DNA of 64,000 bases. Origin: an uncultured Bacteroidales bacterium. Lineage in GTDB: Bacteria; Bacteroidota; Bacteroidia; Bacteroidales; P3. Numbering within the stretch: the stretch's first letter is position 1; every line of letters begins with the position of its first letter. Positions 8,738-18,249 of the stretch are shown here, in pieces. The stretch covers positions 62,001-126,000 of the forward strand of contig CAJOIV010000006.1 in assembly GCA_905234665.1 (NCBI GenBank), read 5' to 3'. Made by a program: the position numbers and the translations under genes. The notes beneath the pieces are model-generated. The model was given only the letters and a program-made list of their open reading frames with translations. It did not search any database and was not told the DNA's origin.

Positions 8738-9004
8738 ATGGCTAACGAAACCGAAATCAAATATCTGACCCCGATTGCCGTCGAGACCCAGCGCAAGAAA
8801 TACTGCCGCTTCAAGAAACTCGGCATCAAGTATATCGACTATAAAGATGCGGACTTCCTGCTGAAGTTCGTCAACGAGCAGGGCAAGATTCTGCCCCGCC
8901 GCATCACCGGTACCTCCAACAAGTACCAGAAGAAAGTGTCCAAGGCTATCAAGCGTGCCCGCCACCTGGCCCTCATGCCCTACGTAGCTGATTGTTTAAA
9001 ATAA
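8738..9004 (+). CDS. rpsR: 30S ribosomal protein S18
   Basis: 88 residues with the S18 core: [16 protein letters not shown], then [18 protein letters not shown] and the conserved [19 protein letters not shown]. It forms a heterodimer with S6 on the 30S platform. It sits between rpsF and rplI with short spacers, the usual order in this phylum. Confidence 0.98.
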   Translation: MANETEIKYLTPIAVETQRKKYCRFKKLGIKYIDYKDADFLLKFVNEQGKILPRRITGTSNKYQKKVSKAIKRARHLALMPYVADCLK

Positions 9005-9022
9005 TAATAGGAGGAAGAAAGA

Positions 9023-9472
9023 ATGGAAATCATACTGTTGCAAGATGTGACCAACCTCGGTTACAAAGACGATATCGTTAAAGTCAAGAACGGCTACGCC
9101 AACAACTACCTCCTGCCCCAGGGCCTGGCCATCATCGCCACCCCGTCGAACCGCAAACAGCACGAGGAGACCATGCGTCAGCGCGCCCGCAAGGAGGAGA
9201 ATCTCCGCAATCAGGCCGAGACCCAGCAGGCCGCCGTCAACGAGAAGACCGTGCGCATCATCGCCAAGGTCGGTGAGAACGGACACCTGTTCGGCTCCAT
9301 CACCAGCGACCAGATCGCCGAAGCCCTCAAGGAGCAGCACAACTACGACGTGGACCGCAAGAAGATCGTGGTCGACGGCGCCAAGCTGAAAGAGGTCGGC
9401 ACCTTCCCTGTGCAGATCAACATCTACCGCGACATCAAGGCCACCGTCAACGTCGAAATCGTTGCCGAATAA
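9023..9472 (+). CDS. rplI: 50S ribosomal protein L9
   Basis: 149 residues. The N-terminal domain (MEIILLQDVTNLGYKDDIVKV, then GYANNYLLPQGLA) binds 23S rRNA, a long helix (about 45-80) follows, and the C-terminal domain has the family GHLFGSITSDQIAEAL. A strong ribosome binding site (AGGAGG) lies 9 bp before ATG. Last gene of the operon. Confidence 0.98.
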   Translation: MEIILLQDVTNLGYKDDIVKVKNGYANNYLLPQGLAIIATPSNRKQHEETMRQRARKEENLRNQAETQQAAVNEKTVRIIAKVGENGHLFGSITSDQIAEALKEQHNYDVDRKKIVVDGAKLKEVGTFPVQINIYRDIKATVNVEIVAE

Positions 9473-9493
9473 GCCCCCCGCGATACAAGACTT

Positions 9494-9528
9494 TAGAGGG
9501 AGTCCCGCAAGGATTTCCTCTTTTTTTT
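9494..9528 (+). terminator. Terminator after rplI
   Basis: A hairpin with arms around TAGAGGGAGTCC and GGATTTCCTC is followed by eight T, 20 bp after the rplI stop. Confidence 0.8.
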
Positions 9529-9658
9529 GACCCCAAGACAATCCCTAAAAACGAGAAAATGGAGACACGAGAGGCCTGTTCGCAGAATGATGTTTGACTG
9601 TTGAACCGAAAAATAGTATCTGGAAACAAGGTGTTTACGTTTTTTCTTGCAGAAAAGT

Positions 9659-9689
9659 TTTGCTATATGGAAAATTGTTTGTATTTTTG
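9659..9689 (+). promoter_or_regulatory. Promoter of tRNA-Phe
   Basis: TTTG 9659-9662, 19 bp, TATTTTTG 9682-9689. Close copy in layout of the promoter at 7525. Confidence 0.85.
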
Positions 9690-9716
9690 CACCCGATTTC
9701 GAGAACGATAATCGAT

Positions 9717-9789
<73 letters not shown>

Positions 9790-9801
9790 CAAAAAACAGG
9801 A

Positions 9802-9836
9802 GAAGGAGACAATAAAAGTCCCCTTCTTTCGTTTTT
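9802..9836 (+). terminator. Terminator between tRNA-Phe and the response regulator
   Basis: GAAGGAGAC 9802-9810 pairs with GTCCCCTTC 9818-9826 (8 of 9), followed by TTTCGTTTTT. It ends only 6 bp before the response-regulator start codon. Confidence 0.75.
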
Positions 9837-9842
9837 GTGTGT

Positions 9843-10511
9843 ATGATAAGAATCCTTGTGGTCGACGACGAGCAGGACCTGTGCGAGATTCTGCGTTTCA
9901 ACCTCTCGGGCGAGGGGTTCGAGGTCACTACGGCCAACAGCGCTGAGGAGGCAATGGAGAGACTGCGCGAGGAAGGACCTTACGCCCTTATCCTGCTGGA
10001 TGTGATGATGGACCGCATGTCGGGCACCGAGATGGCGCGCCTCCTGCGGGCACAGGGCGACGAGACCCCCATCATATTCCTCACCGCCCTTGACGCGCAC
10101 GACGACCAGATAGAGGGGTTCGAGGCCGGAGGGGACGACTATATCACCAAGCCTTTTGCCTTCGACACCGTGCTGGCGAGGGTGCGGGCCGTGCTGAAAC
10201 GCACGCAGCCCCGCTCGGTGCAGAGCTTCGGGGCGCTGGCGATAGACGCCGACCGCGGTCAGGTGTTGCTGAACGGGGAGCCCGTCGGGTTGACCCGCAG
10301 GGAGTATCTGATACTCTCTCTGCTGGCGCAGCATGCGGGGGACTACCTCAGCCGCGAGGAGATATTGAACCGGGTATGGCCCAACGACACGTATGTGAAC
10401 GACCGCAGCGTGGATGTCCATATCGCACGCCTGCGTAAGAAACTGGGGCCCGAAGGCGGGCGTATTGTGAACAAGACGGGATTCGGATACACGTTGAAAA
10501 TTGAGAATTGA
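9843..10511 (+). CDS. OmpR-family response regulator
   Basis: 222 residues: receiver domain (acidic pair D9-E10 after VVDD, phospho-acceptor D53 in LLDVMM, switch T and K105-like lysine in GGDDYITKPF) and a C-terminal winged helix (GEPVGLTRREYLILSLL to DVHIARLRKKLG) that binds DNA. It is the partner of the histidine kinase that starts at 10612. ATG 9843 is used; a GTG at 9837 lies inside the T-rich tail of the terminator. The short leader has no clear ribosome binding site. The target genes cannot be told. Confidence 0.93.
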   Translation: MIRILVVDDEQDLCEILRFNLSGEGFEVTTANSAEEAMERLREEGPYALILLDVMMDRMSGTEMARLLRAQGDETPIIFLTALDAHDDQIEGFEAGGDDYITKPFAFDTVLARVRAVLKRTQPRSVQSFGALAIDADRGQVLLNGEPVGLTRREYLILSLLAQHAGDYLSREEILNRVWPNDTYVNDRSVDVHIARLRKKLGPEGGRIVNKTGFGYTLKIEN

Positions 10512-10526
10512 GAATTGAAAATTGAA

Positions 10527-10578
10527 AGACACACTCCTCAGTCACTCCGTGACCGCTCCCCTAACTTAGGGGAGCAGC
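10527..10578. repeat. REP-like palindromic repeat, copy 1
   Basis: AGACACACTCCTC is followed by a small hairpin (GTCAC-TCC-GTGAC) and a larger one (GCTCCCCTAA/TTAGGGGAGC, 10555-10575). A second copy at 62551 has the same outline with paired base changes in both stems. Just upstream, 10500-10525 is a tandem of GAATTGA-type words. Confidence 0.8.
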
Positions 10579-10611
10579 TGGCTGTCGCACCACTTAAAAC
10601 TTAAAACTCAA

Positions 10612-11457
10612 ATGACAATTATTCTTATCATCATAGGCATCTTGCTGGTGGCGTCGGTGACGATGGCCATTCGGTTGACGATTCAGGTGCGGCGGCAGCG
10701 GCAGCTGCGCGAAGAGGCCGAGACCTCGAAGCAACAGGCCCTTGCCGAACAGAAGCGCAACCAGCAGCTGAAGCAGGAGATGACCTCGAATATCGCCCAC
10801 GAACTGAAGACGCCCGTCAGCTCTATCAGGGGCTATCTGGAGATACTGCTGGGGGACAAGCCTATGGACGAGGGGCAGCGGCGCTATTTCCTGGAACGCT
10901 GCTACAGCCAGACCCTTCGACTGTCGAACCTCATCGCCGACGTGGCCCTTATCAACAAACTGGAGGAAGCCAACGACCTCTTTGAGACGAAACCCGTCAA
11001 TGTCAACGAGTGTGTCGAGGAGGCCATCGTGGAGCTCTCGCACCTGGCCGGGGAGCACAAAGTGGCTATCCACAACAGTCTGCCAGACGGCATGGAGATT
11101 GTAGGGGACAAGATGTTAATCTATACCGTCTTCCGCAACCTGTTAGAGAATGCCGTCACGCATGCCGGCGACGGGTGCGAGGTAACGGTGGACAGCTACC
11201 AGCCCGCCGACGGCGAGCGCTACTACCTGCGGGTGTACGACAACGGCAAAGGGGTGGCCAACGAGTACCTACCCAAGCTCTTCGAGCGTTTCGTGCGCAT
11301 CGACGAAGGCCGCAGCCGCAAGAACGGCGGCACTGGCCTGGGACTCTCCATCGTGAAGCACGCCGTGCAGCTGCACGGCGGCAGTGTCTATGCCAAGAAC
11401 CGGCCCGAAGGTGGACTGGAGGTGCTGTTCTCACTGAAACTAAAAGATAAAAACTAA
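10612..11457 (+). CDS. Sensor histidine kinase
   Basis: 281 residues. One N-terminal membrane helix (2-24) leads directly into a coiled linker, the HisKA domain with phospho-acceptor H63 (SNIAHELKTPVSS) and the HATPase domain with N box (FRNLLENAVTHAG), G1 (DNGKG) and G2 (GGTGLGLSIVKH). No periplasmic sensor domain is present, so the signal is probably membrane or cytoplasmic, or comes from a partner protein. It pairs with the response regulator upstream. The last residues (LKLKDKN) are encoded by a tandem AAAACTAAAAG-type repeat that runs on past the stop. Confidence 0.92.
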   Translation: MTIILIIIGILLVASVTMAIRLTIQVRRQRQLREEAETSKQQALAEQKRNQQLKQEMTSNIAHELKTPVSSIRGYLEILLGDKPMDEGQRRYFLERCYSQTLRLSNLIADVALINKLEEANDLFETKPVNVNECVEEAIVELSHLAGEHKVAIHNSLPDGMEIVGDKMLIYTVFRNLLENAVTHAGDGCEVTVDSYQPADGERYYLRVYDNGKGVANEYLPKLFERFVRIDEGRSRKNGGTGLGLSIVKHAVQLHGGSVYAKNRPEGGLEVLFSLKLKDKN

Positions 11458-11478
11458 AAGCTAAAAGACTATCGCAAC

Positions 11479-11886
11479 ATGCATATCACACCGATTCAAC
11501 TACGTTTTAACGACATCGACCAGATGGGCCATGTCAACAATGCCGTCATCATGGAGTTCTTCGACCTCGGGAAGTCGGAGTTTTTCACTGCCGTGGGGCT
11601 TCCGCCCGAAGAGGGAGAGTTCACCGTCATGGTGGTGCATGTGGAGGTAGATTTCCACAGCCAGATACGCTACCACGACAAGGTGCATGTCACCACGCGT
11701 GTCGACGGCTTCGGAACCAAGAGTCTGCGTGTGGTGCAGCAGGTGGTCAATGACACCACCGGCGAGCCATGCGCCACCTGCAAGACCGTCATGTCGGGCT
11801 ACAGCCGAGCCACCCATCGTGCCGCCGTCATCCCCGACACAATAAAAGAACGGATTCGGCGTTATCAAGATGAAAATGAAAATTGA
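11479..11886 (+). CDS. Hotdog-fold acyl-CoA thioesterase (YbgC-like)
   Basis: 135 residues. The 4-hydroxybenzoyl-CoA thioesterase signature is present near the start: RFNDIDQMGHVNNAVIMEFF, with D14 as the likely catalytic residue. A single hotdog domain is expected to act as a tetramer on acyl-CoA or acyl-ACP; the substrate is unknown. The gene follows the kinase by 21 bp and precedes the asparaginase by 2 bp. Confidence 0.85.
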   Translation: MHITPIQLRFNDIDQMGHVNNAVIMEFFDLGKSEFFTAVGLPPEEGEFTVMVVHVEVDFHSQIRYHDKVHVTTRVDGFGTKSLRVVQQVVNDTTGEPCATCKTVMSGYSRATHRAAVIPDTIKERIRRYQDENEN

Positions 11887-11888
11887 CA

Positions 11889-12911
11889 ATGAAAAATAAG
11901 GTTCTTATCGTTTACACGGGAGGCACCATCGGCATGGTGCAGGATGAGAACGGCTCGCTCAAGCCGTTCCCGCTCAACCATATCTACGACACCGTCCCCG
12001 AGCTGCGCAACTGCTCCTACCAGATAGACACCTGCCAGCTGGACAACATCATCGACTCTTCCAACATGACGCCCTCGCTGTGGGTGGATATTGCCGAGAG
12101 CATCGAGCGCGAGTATGACAACTACGACGGCTTCGTTGTGCTTCACGGCACCGACACGATGGCCTACACCGCCTCGGCCCTCAGTTTCATGTTTGAGAAC
12201 CTCTCGAAGCCTATCATCCTTACGGGCAGCCAGCTGCCGATGGGCATGCTGCGCAGCGACGGCCGCGAGAACCTCATCTGTGCCCTGGAACTGGCGGCGG
12301 GCAAGGAGCAGATTATCCCCGAGGTGTGCCTCTATTTCGAGAGCCACCTCTACCGCGGCAACCGCAGCACGAAGGTGAGCGCCGAGAATTTCGACGCCTT
12401 CAGCAGCTACAACTACCCCTCGCTCGTGAAGGCGGGCATCAGCTTCACCTACAAACCCCACCTCTTCCTGCTGCCCACCTCGCAGCCGTTAAAGGTGCAC
12501 AAGTGTTTCGACCGCCATATCGCCGTCCTGAAGATGTTCCCCGGAATCACTCCCGAGGTGGTCGGCGCGGTGCTGCACACAGAGAACCTGCGCGGCGTGG
12601 TGCTGGAGACCTTTGGCTCGGGCAATGCCCCCACAGAGCCGTGGTTTATCGATGCCGTTGAAGAGGCCATCCGTCGCAATATCGTGGTGCTGAACGTCAC
12701 GCAGTGCAAGGCGGGAGCCGTGAAGATGGGACAGTACGAGGCTGGCGTGGGTCTGCAGCGTATCGGCGTCATCGGCGGCAATGACCTCACCCCCGAGGCC
12801 GCCGTCACCAAACTGATGTTCCTCCTCGGTATGTACCCCGACGACAACGAGGCCGTGAAACGCGACCTCCAGCAGTCGCTGCGGGGAGAAATGACGGTCT
12901 TGTTAAACTAA
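11889..12911 (+). CDS. ansA: Type I L-asparaginase
   Basis: 340 residues, cytoplasmic type (no signal peptide). Hydrolyses asparagine to aspartate and ammonia. The first catalytic threonine is T13 in VYTGGTIGM and the second triad lies in VVLHGTDTMAYTASALSFM; the RSDGRENL and SGNAPTEPW segments are also conserved. ATG 11889 lies 2 bp after the previous stop; the TTG at 11883 is less likely. Confidence 0.95.
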   Translation: MKNKVLIVYTGGTIGMVQDENGSLKPFPLNHIYDTVPELRNCSYQIDTCQLDNIIDSSNMTPSLWVDIAESIEREYDNYDGFVVLHGTDTMAYTASALSFMFENLSKPIILTGSQLPMGMLRSDGRENLICALELAAGKEQIIPEVCLYFESHLYRGNRSTKVSAENFDAFSSYNYPSLVKAGISFTYKPHLFLLPTSQPLKVHKCFDRHIAVLKMFPGITPEVVGAVLHTENLRGVVLETFGSGNAPTEPWFIDAVEEAIRRNIVVLNVTQCKAGAVKMGQYEAGVGLQRIGVIGGNDLTPEAAVTKLMFLLGMYPDDNEAVKRDLQQSLRGEMTVLLN

Positions 12912-12991
12912 AAAGTAAAAGCTAAAACCAGTCGAGTCCATGAAACGACCTCTCGTCCTTTTAGTTTTTAGTTTTTACCTTTTAGTTTCCA
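12909..12991. repeat. Inverted word repeat spanning the porT start
   Basis: A left arm of AACTAAAAAGTAAAAGC type (12909-12931) is mirrored with about two mismatches in 12960-12991 (TTTTAGTTT words). The right arm lies inside the coding region of the next gene and encodes the hydrophobic core of its signal peptide. Confidence 0.75.
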
Positions 12992-13692
12992 CGGCCCACG
13001 CCCAGACCCGTGCCGCCAACCTGGGCATGTTTGACAACCAGCGTTTTCATTTCGGCATCCAAGTAGGGTACACCCATTCCAAATTCGACCTGATGTATTC
13101 CGAGGATGAGGCCCTGCGGCAGAACATTCAAGGCACCACATCCTATTACAGCCCCGGTTTCCATATCAACATCATCGGCGACGCCCGTATGGGTGACTAT
13201 CTCAACTTCCGCCTCCTTCCGGGCGTCACCCTCATCAGTCGGGACATTGCCTATGCTTGGTCGTCGGCCTATCGCGAGACCCATTGGAAATATGACGAGC
13301 AGCGCACCGTCGAGTCTGTCTATGGTGAAATCCCCGCCGAGTTCAAGTTCCGCTCGGTCCGCTATGCCAATTTCCGTCCCTATCTGACGGCTGGCGGCAG
13401 TTTCGGTTTCGACTTTGCCTCCCTCCGCAAGAATAAGAACAACAACGACGAGAGTATCGTCCGTCTCAACCCTGTCGATCTGCGCTATACGATGGGCGTC
13501 GGCATTGACTTCTTTCTGCGCTATGTCAAGTTCGCCATCGAGATGAAGATGTCCTTCGGCATCCCTGACCTCCGCGTTGTGGATGACGACCTTTACACTC
13601 AGTCTGTCGTTTACCTCCGCTCGCGCACGTTCATGATTTCTTTCACTTTCGAAGGAGACAACGAGTACTTTCGGAAGTCAAAGCGATATTAA
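12940..13692 (+). CDS. porT: PorT-like outer-membrane beta-barrel protein (type IX secretion)
   Basis: 250 residues. Signal peptide 1-22 (core [11 protein letters not shown], cut after AHA), then a small barrel. The family features are [17 protein letters not shown] near the mature start, [27 protein letters not shown] and a last aromatic strand [10 protein letters not shown]. PorT is needed for the type IX secretion system in Porphyromonas. The C10 protease at 34.8 kb, which has a type IX sorting domain, fits its presence. The signal-peptide core is encoded by one arm of an inverted repeat (see the repeat entry). Confidence 0.72.
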   Translation: MKRPLVLLVFSFYLLVSTAHAQTRAANLGMFDNQRFHFGIQVGYTHSKFDLMYSEDEALRQNIQGTTSYYSPGFHINIIGDARMGDYLNFRLLPGVTLISRDIAYAWSSAYRETHWKYDEQRTVESVYGEIPAEFKFRSVRYANFRPYLTAGGSFGFDFASLRKNKNNNDESIVRLNPVDLRYTMGVGIDFFLRYVKFAIEMKMSFGIPDLRVVDDDLYTQSVVYLRSRTFMISFTFEGDNEYFRKSKRY

Positions 13693-13702
13693 ACACTCAG
13701 CC

Positions 13703-15266
13703 ATGCCTCAGACGCTCGACATAGACCTCACCCCTCAGCAATACGTTACGCCCGACTTCATGTGGCGTGCCGTGGCCGACAGGCTCTCTTTGCATGAGTC
13801 CGACCTCGCCCATGTGGCTGTTCTGCGCCGCAGCCTTGACTCGCGCAGAGGGCGGCTGGTCTATCACACGGCTGTCGAGGTCTACAGGGCAGGGGAGGAG
13901 TATGTCCCGCCCGACTTCGACGGCCACTATCGCGACTGCCATGCCTGTCCGCCTGTCGTCATCGTGGGTGCCGGTCCTGCGGGTCTCTTTGCAGCCCTGC
14001 GGGCTTTGCAGGTGGGGCTGCGGCCTATCATCCTTGATAGGGGAAAGAACGTCTCGGAGCGCAAATACGACATCGCCGCCATCACTCGCGAGCAGCGGGT
14101 CGACCCTGACAGCAACTGGTGCTTTGGAGAAGGCGGTGCAGGCACCTATTCCGACGGCAAACTCTATACCCGCAGCACCAAGCGTGGCAATGTGCGCGAC
14201 GTGCTGGAACGTTTTGTGGAGCATGGAGCCGACCCCGACATCCTCCTCGACGCCCATGCCCACATAGGCACCGACCGTCTCAGTGGCATCATCGCCCGGA
14301 TGCGTGCCACCATCGAGGGATATGGCGGCGAGTATCATTTCTCCACCCGTGTGGTGGACCTTATCGTGCGGTCTGAAGGGGCGCACGAGTGCGTCAGCGG
14401 CGTGATGGATGCCGACGGCAACCGTTATGAGGGCATCGCCGTGGTGCTGGCTACGGGGCATTCCGCCCGCGATATCTACCGCCTCTTCCATCGGCGCGGA
14501 TGGCTGCTGGAGACCAAGCCTTTCGCTCTCGGCATCCGTGTGGAGCATCCTCAGACACTTATCGACACCCTCCAGTACCACCTGACCTCCCCTGCCGCCC
14601 GCGCCCAAGGACGGTACCTGCCTCCGGCGGCCTACAGCCTCACCACGCAGGTGGAGGGCCACGGGGTCTTCTCTTTCTGCATGTGTCCCGGCGGCGTTAT
14701 AGTGCCCGCCGCCTGGACAGCAGGTCATCAACGGCATGAGCAACTCGCGCCGCAATTCGCCCTACGCCAACAGCGGCATTGCAGTCACGGTTGCGCCCTC
14801 CGATGTGCCGCAGTACACCTCGGAAGGTCCCTTGGCTTTGCTGCGTTTCCAGCAGGAGGTGGAGGAGAACCTCTTCCATGCCATGGGCGACACCCTCACG
14901 GCTCCCATCCAGCGGCTCACCGACTTCTGCCAAGGGCGCCCCAGCCAGTCCAACAACCCCTCGGGTTATATGGGCCAGACCGCCAATGCCCCCGTCCACG
15001 AACTGCTGCCGCCTTTCGTGGTGAAATGCCTCCAGCAGGGGCTTCGTCAGTTCGACCAGAAGATGCACGGATTCTACACCGACCAGGCAAGTGTCCTGGC
15101 CGTCGAGAGCCGCACCAGCTCGCCTGTCCGCATTCCCCGTGGCGACGACTTCCAGCACCCCCAGCTGCGGGGACTCTATCCCTGCGGCGAAGGAGCGGGC
15201 TATTCCGGCGGCATCGTCTCTTCCGCCCTCGACGGCATCAACGCAATAAACCAACTCACACAATGA
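13703..15266 (+). pseudogene. FAD-dependent oxidoreductase (COG2509 type), frameshifted
   Basis: A FAD-dependent dehydrogenase of about 520 residues. The first frame carries the dinucleotide fold [17 protein letters not shown] (near residue 90) and the family segment [20 protein letters not shown]. It runs normally to [12 protein letters not shown] at nt 14713; the homology then continues one frame on with [20 protein letters not shown] to the stop at 15266, including the C-terminal FAD-contacting [17 protein letters not shown]. The phase change fits loss of about 5 or 8 bases. The upstream frame stays open by chance into uvrB, which creates a false fusion. The reaction in the cell is not known. 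The stop overlaps the uvrB start (ATGA). Confidence 0.85.
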
Positions 15267-17473
15267 CCTTCGACCTCGTCTCCGACTTTGCCCCCATGGG
15301 CGACCAGCCCGAAGCCATCAGCCAACTGGTGGAAGGCATCCGTCGTGGGCAGCGCGCACAGGTGCTGCAAGGCGTCACGGGCAGCGGCAAGACCTTCACC
15401 GTGGCCAATGTCATCGCCCAGTTGAACCGTCCCACGCTGGTCATGAGTCACAACAAGACCCTCGCGGCCCAACTCTACGGCGAATTCAAGCAGTTCTTTC
15501 CCAACAACGCCGTCGAGTATTTCGTCAGCTACTACGACTACTACCAGCCCGAAGCCTACATCCCCGCCACCAACACCTACATCGAGAAGGACCTGCAAAT
15601 CAACGACGACCTCGACAAACTCCGTCTGCGTGCCGCCTCGGCGCTCCTCAGCGGGCGGAGGGACGTCATCGTGGTCTGCTCCGTCAGCTGCATCTACGGC
15701 ATCGGCAACCCCGAGGAGTTCAAGCGTGGAACCATCCACCTGCATGTGGGCGACCACATCACGCGCGACGCCCTCCTGCTCCAACTGCTCGACGGCCAAT
15801 ATATCCGCAACGAGATAGAGTTCATCAACGGACGTTTCCGTGTCAAAGGCGACACCGTCGACATTTTCCCCTCCTTTGCCGATTTCTGCTTCCGCGTCTG
15901 CTTCTGGGACGACGAGATAGAAAGCCTCGAGAGCTTCGACCCCGTCAGCGGGCACAAACTCGACACCTACCAGGATGTTACCATCTATCCGGCAAGCAAC
16001 TTCCTCACTTCCAAGGAGCACATGTCCGATGCCCTCCTGCAGATACAGCGCGACATGTTCGCCCAGCGCGACTGGTTCTACTCTATCGACAAGCCTTTGG
16101 AAGCCAAGCGTCTCGAAGAGCGTGTCAACTACGACCTCGAGATGATACAGGAACTCGGCTACTGCTCTGGCATTGAGAACTACTCCCGCTATTTCGATGG
16201 ACGCAGCGAAGGGTCGCGCCCCTTCTGTCTCATCGACTATTTCCCTGACGACTTTCTCCTCGTGGTCGACGAGAGTCACGTTACCGTGCCCCAGATAGGT
16301 GCCATGTACGGCGGCGACCGTTCCCGTAAGAAAGCCCTTGTGGAGTATGGTTTCCGTCTCCCTTCGGCTCTCGACAACCGCCCGCTTACCTACGACGAGT
16401 TCTATGCCCTCACCGGCCAGACAATCTATATCAGCGCCACCCCTGCGCCCTACGAACTCCGCGAGGCTGAAGGCGTGGTGGTGGAGCAAGTCATCCGTCC
16501 CACAGGACTTCTCGACCCCGTTGTCGAGGTGCGCCCTGCCGTCAACCAGGTCGACGACCTCCTCGACGAGATCGAGAAGACCGTTTACAAGCAGGAGCGT
16601 GTCCTTGTCACCACCCTCACCAAGCGCATGGCCGAGGAGATGACCTCCTATCTCATCAACCTCGGCATCCGCAGCAAATACATCCATTCCGATGTCGACA
16701 CCCTCGAGCGTGTCGAGATTATGCGAGACCTCCGCATGGGGGTCTTCGATGTCCTTGTGGGTGTCAACCTCCTGCGCGAAGGCCTCGACCTTCCCGAGGT
16801 GTCGTTGGTCGCCATCCTCGATGCTGACAAGGAGGGGTTCCTCCGTTCCGACCGGGCCCTCATCCAGACCATCGGGCGTGCCGCCCGCAACGTCCATAGC
16901 AAGGCCATCCTTTACGGCGACACCATCACGGGCTCCATGCAGCGCGCCATCGACGAGACCAACCGTCACCGCGAGAAACAGATACGATACAACCTGCAGC
17001 ATGGAATCGTCCCGCGCCAGATTGTCAAGAGCACCGAGGCCATCCTTGGCTCCACCAGTGTCATCGAGCGCGCCGCCGAGCAGCAGACGGGCTCTGTCGA
17101 TATATACCAGCACCGCCCCAATATTCCCACCATGGAGCCGCTGGCCGCCTCGCCCTACGCCTTGACCACCCCCGCCCATCCGGCACCCAAGACTTCCGGT
17201 GATGCCGATGGTCGCCATACGCCATACTCCTACGACCTCTCCCAGGCCGCTGAACCTGGCATGGTTGCCGAAGATGGGGCGGACACTCCTGTCCCGCCTG
17301 AGGTGTCGCCAGAGCCGCAGTATGTCAACATGACCCAGGCGCAGCTTCGTAAGGAAATCCGCGCTGCCCAGCGCAAGATGCAGCAGGCCGCCAAAGAGAT
17401 GGACTTCCTCGTTGCCGCCAAGTACCGCGACCAGATACGTGCCATGCAGAAGGCCCTTGACACCGCCCGTTGA
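15263..17473 (+). CDS. uvrB: UvrABC excision nuclease subunit B
   Basis: 736 residues. UvrB verifies DNA damage handed over by UvrA and positions UvrC. Visible motifs are Walker A ([14 protein letters not shown], residues about 38-51), the beta-hairpin region ([17 protein letters not shown]), helicase motif II ([11 protein letters not shown]) and motif VI (QTIGRAARN). It ends with a UVR domain ([19 protein letters not shown]) that contacts UvrC. It is longer than the usual roughly 670-680 because of a Pro/Ala-rich insert of about 55 residues before the UVR domain. The start overlaps the upstream stop. Confidence 0.97.
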   Translation: MTFDLVSDFAPMGDQPEAISQLVEGIRRGQRAQVLQGVTGSGKTFTVANVIAQLNRPTLVMSHNKTLAAQLYGEFKQFFPNNAVEYFVSYYDYYQPEAYIPATNTYIEKDLQINDDLDKLRLRAASALLSGRRDVIVVCSVSCIYGIGNPEEFKRGTIHLHVGDHITRDALLLQLLDGQYIRNEIEFINGRFRVKGDTVDIFPSFADFCFRVCFWDDEIESLESFDPVSGHKLDTYQDVTIYPASNFLTSKEHMSDALLQIQRDMFAQRDWFYSIDKPLEAKRLEERVNYDLEMIQELGYCSGIENYSRYFDGRSEGSRPFCLIDYFPDDFLLVVDESHVTVPQIGAMYGGDRSRKKALVEYGFRLPSALDNRPLTYDEFYALTGQTIYISATPAPYELREAEGVVVEQVIRPTGLLDPVVEVRPAVNQVDDLLDEIEKTVYKQERVLVTTLTKRMAEEMTSYLINLGIRSKYIHSDVDTLERVEIMRDLRMGVFDVLVGVNLLREGLDLPEVSLVAILDADKEGFLRSDRALIQTIGRAARNVHSKAILYGDTITGSMQRAIDETNRHREKQIRYNLQHGIVPRQIVKSTEAILGSTSVIERAAEQQTGSVDIYQHRPNIPTMEPLAASPYALTTPAHPAPKTSGDADGRHTPYSYDLSQAAEPGMVAEDGADTPVPPEVSPEPQYVNMTQAQLRKEIRAAQRKMQQAAKEMDFLVAAKYRDQIRAMQKALDTAR

Positions 17474-17499
17474 TAACAAACTCTAAACCCCTATATCCC

Positions 17500-18243
17500 A
17501 TGAAAAAAGTTCTTTTCACCCTTCTCGCCATTCTCTCGTTGGCATCCCTCTCGGCTCAGCCCCGAGGCATCCGTGGCAGCATCCCGCCACCTCCTCCCGC
17601 AACCCCGTCCATCGTGGTGGAATCCCATCACGGCGAGACGTTCCAGGTCTATCTCAATGGTGAATTGATGAATGCCGTTCCCCGAACCCAGGTGGTTGTC
17701 GACAATCTCGATGGCTATATGCAGGAAGTCATCATCGTCCTTACCCACCCAGCCCGCAAGGCAGCCATCATACAGGTCTTTGCCACCCTGGAGGGCACCC
17801 CTGTGTTTGTCAACTACGATGATCGAAATCAGCAGCTCAACCTCCAGACCACGCATCGGGATGATTATGTATACGACGGACAACCTGCCGTCATGCCGCC
17901 AACCCCGTCCATACCGCCTACGCCGCCCGTCATTGAGCCTCCGGCGCCGGCCACCGTCTCGGATGCCTGGGTCGACGAGATGATTGTTCTCATCAACCGG
18001 CAGTCCTTCGACAAAGAAAAACTCACCACCGCCAGAGGCCTTCTCTCCAACGGCCTGCCTTTCACTGCCGCGCAGATTGCCCGCATCACCGGCACCATGA
18101 CTTTCAGTTCCACGCAAGTCGACTTCCTCAAGGATGCTTACCTCCACTGCTACGACCCCGAAAACTATGAGCATGCCTTAGCCGTCCTCACTTTCTCTAC
18201 CGACCGCCAGAAAGTCCGCAAGTACATCGACTCCCTGCGGTGA
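17500..18243 (+). CDS. Exported DUF4476-domain protein
   Basis: 247 residues. Signal peptide 1-19 (MKKVLFTLLAILSLASLSAQ). Residues 30-125 form a strand-rich region similar to the PEGA-like part of related proteins, followed by a proline-rich linker (PPTPSIPPTPPVIEPP). The C-terminal 90 residues match the DUF4476 helical domain (VLINRQSFDKEKLTTAR, ITGTMTFSSTQVDFLKDAY). Function unknown. ATG 17500 is used rather than TTG 17470. It converges on the next gene with a 6-bp gap and no terminator. Confidence 0.75.
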   Translation: MKKVLFTLLAILSLASLSAQPRGIRGSIPPPPPATPSIVVESHHGETFQVYLNGELMNAVPRTQVVVDNLDGYMQEVIIVLTHPARKAAIIQVFATLEGTPVFVNYDDRNQQLNLQTTHRDDYVYDGQPAVMPPTPSIPPTPPVIEPPAPATVSDAWVDEMIVLINRQSFDKEKLTTARGLLSNGLPFTAAQIARITGTMTFSSTQVDFLKDAYLHCYDPENYEHALAVLTFSTDRQKVRKYIDSLR

Positions 18244-18249
18244 TACGGT

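Noticed and set aside
13703-17473. A single 1256-residue open frame joining the FAD protein and uvrB
   Set aside because: The middle part (14714-15262) has no homology in this frame; the true FAD sequence is in another frame there and uvrB has its own start at 15263.
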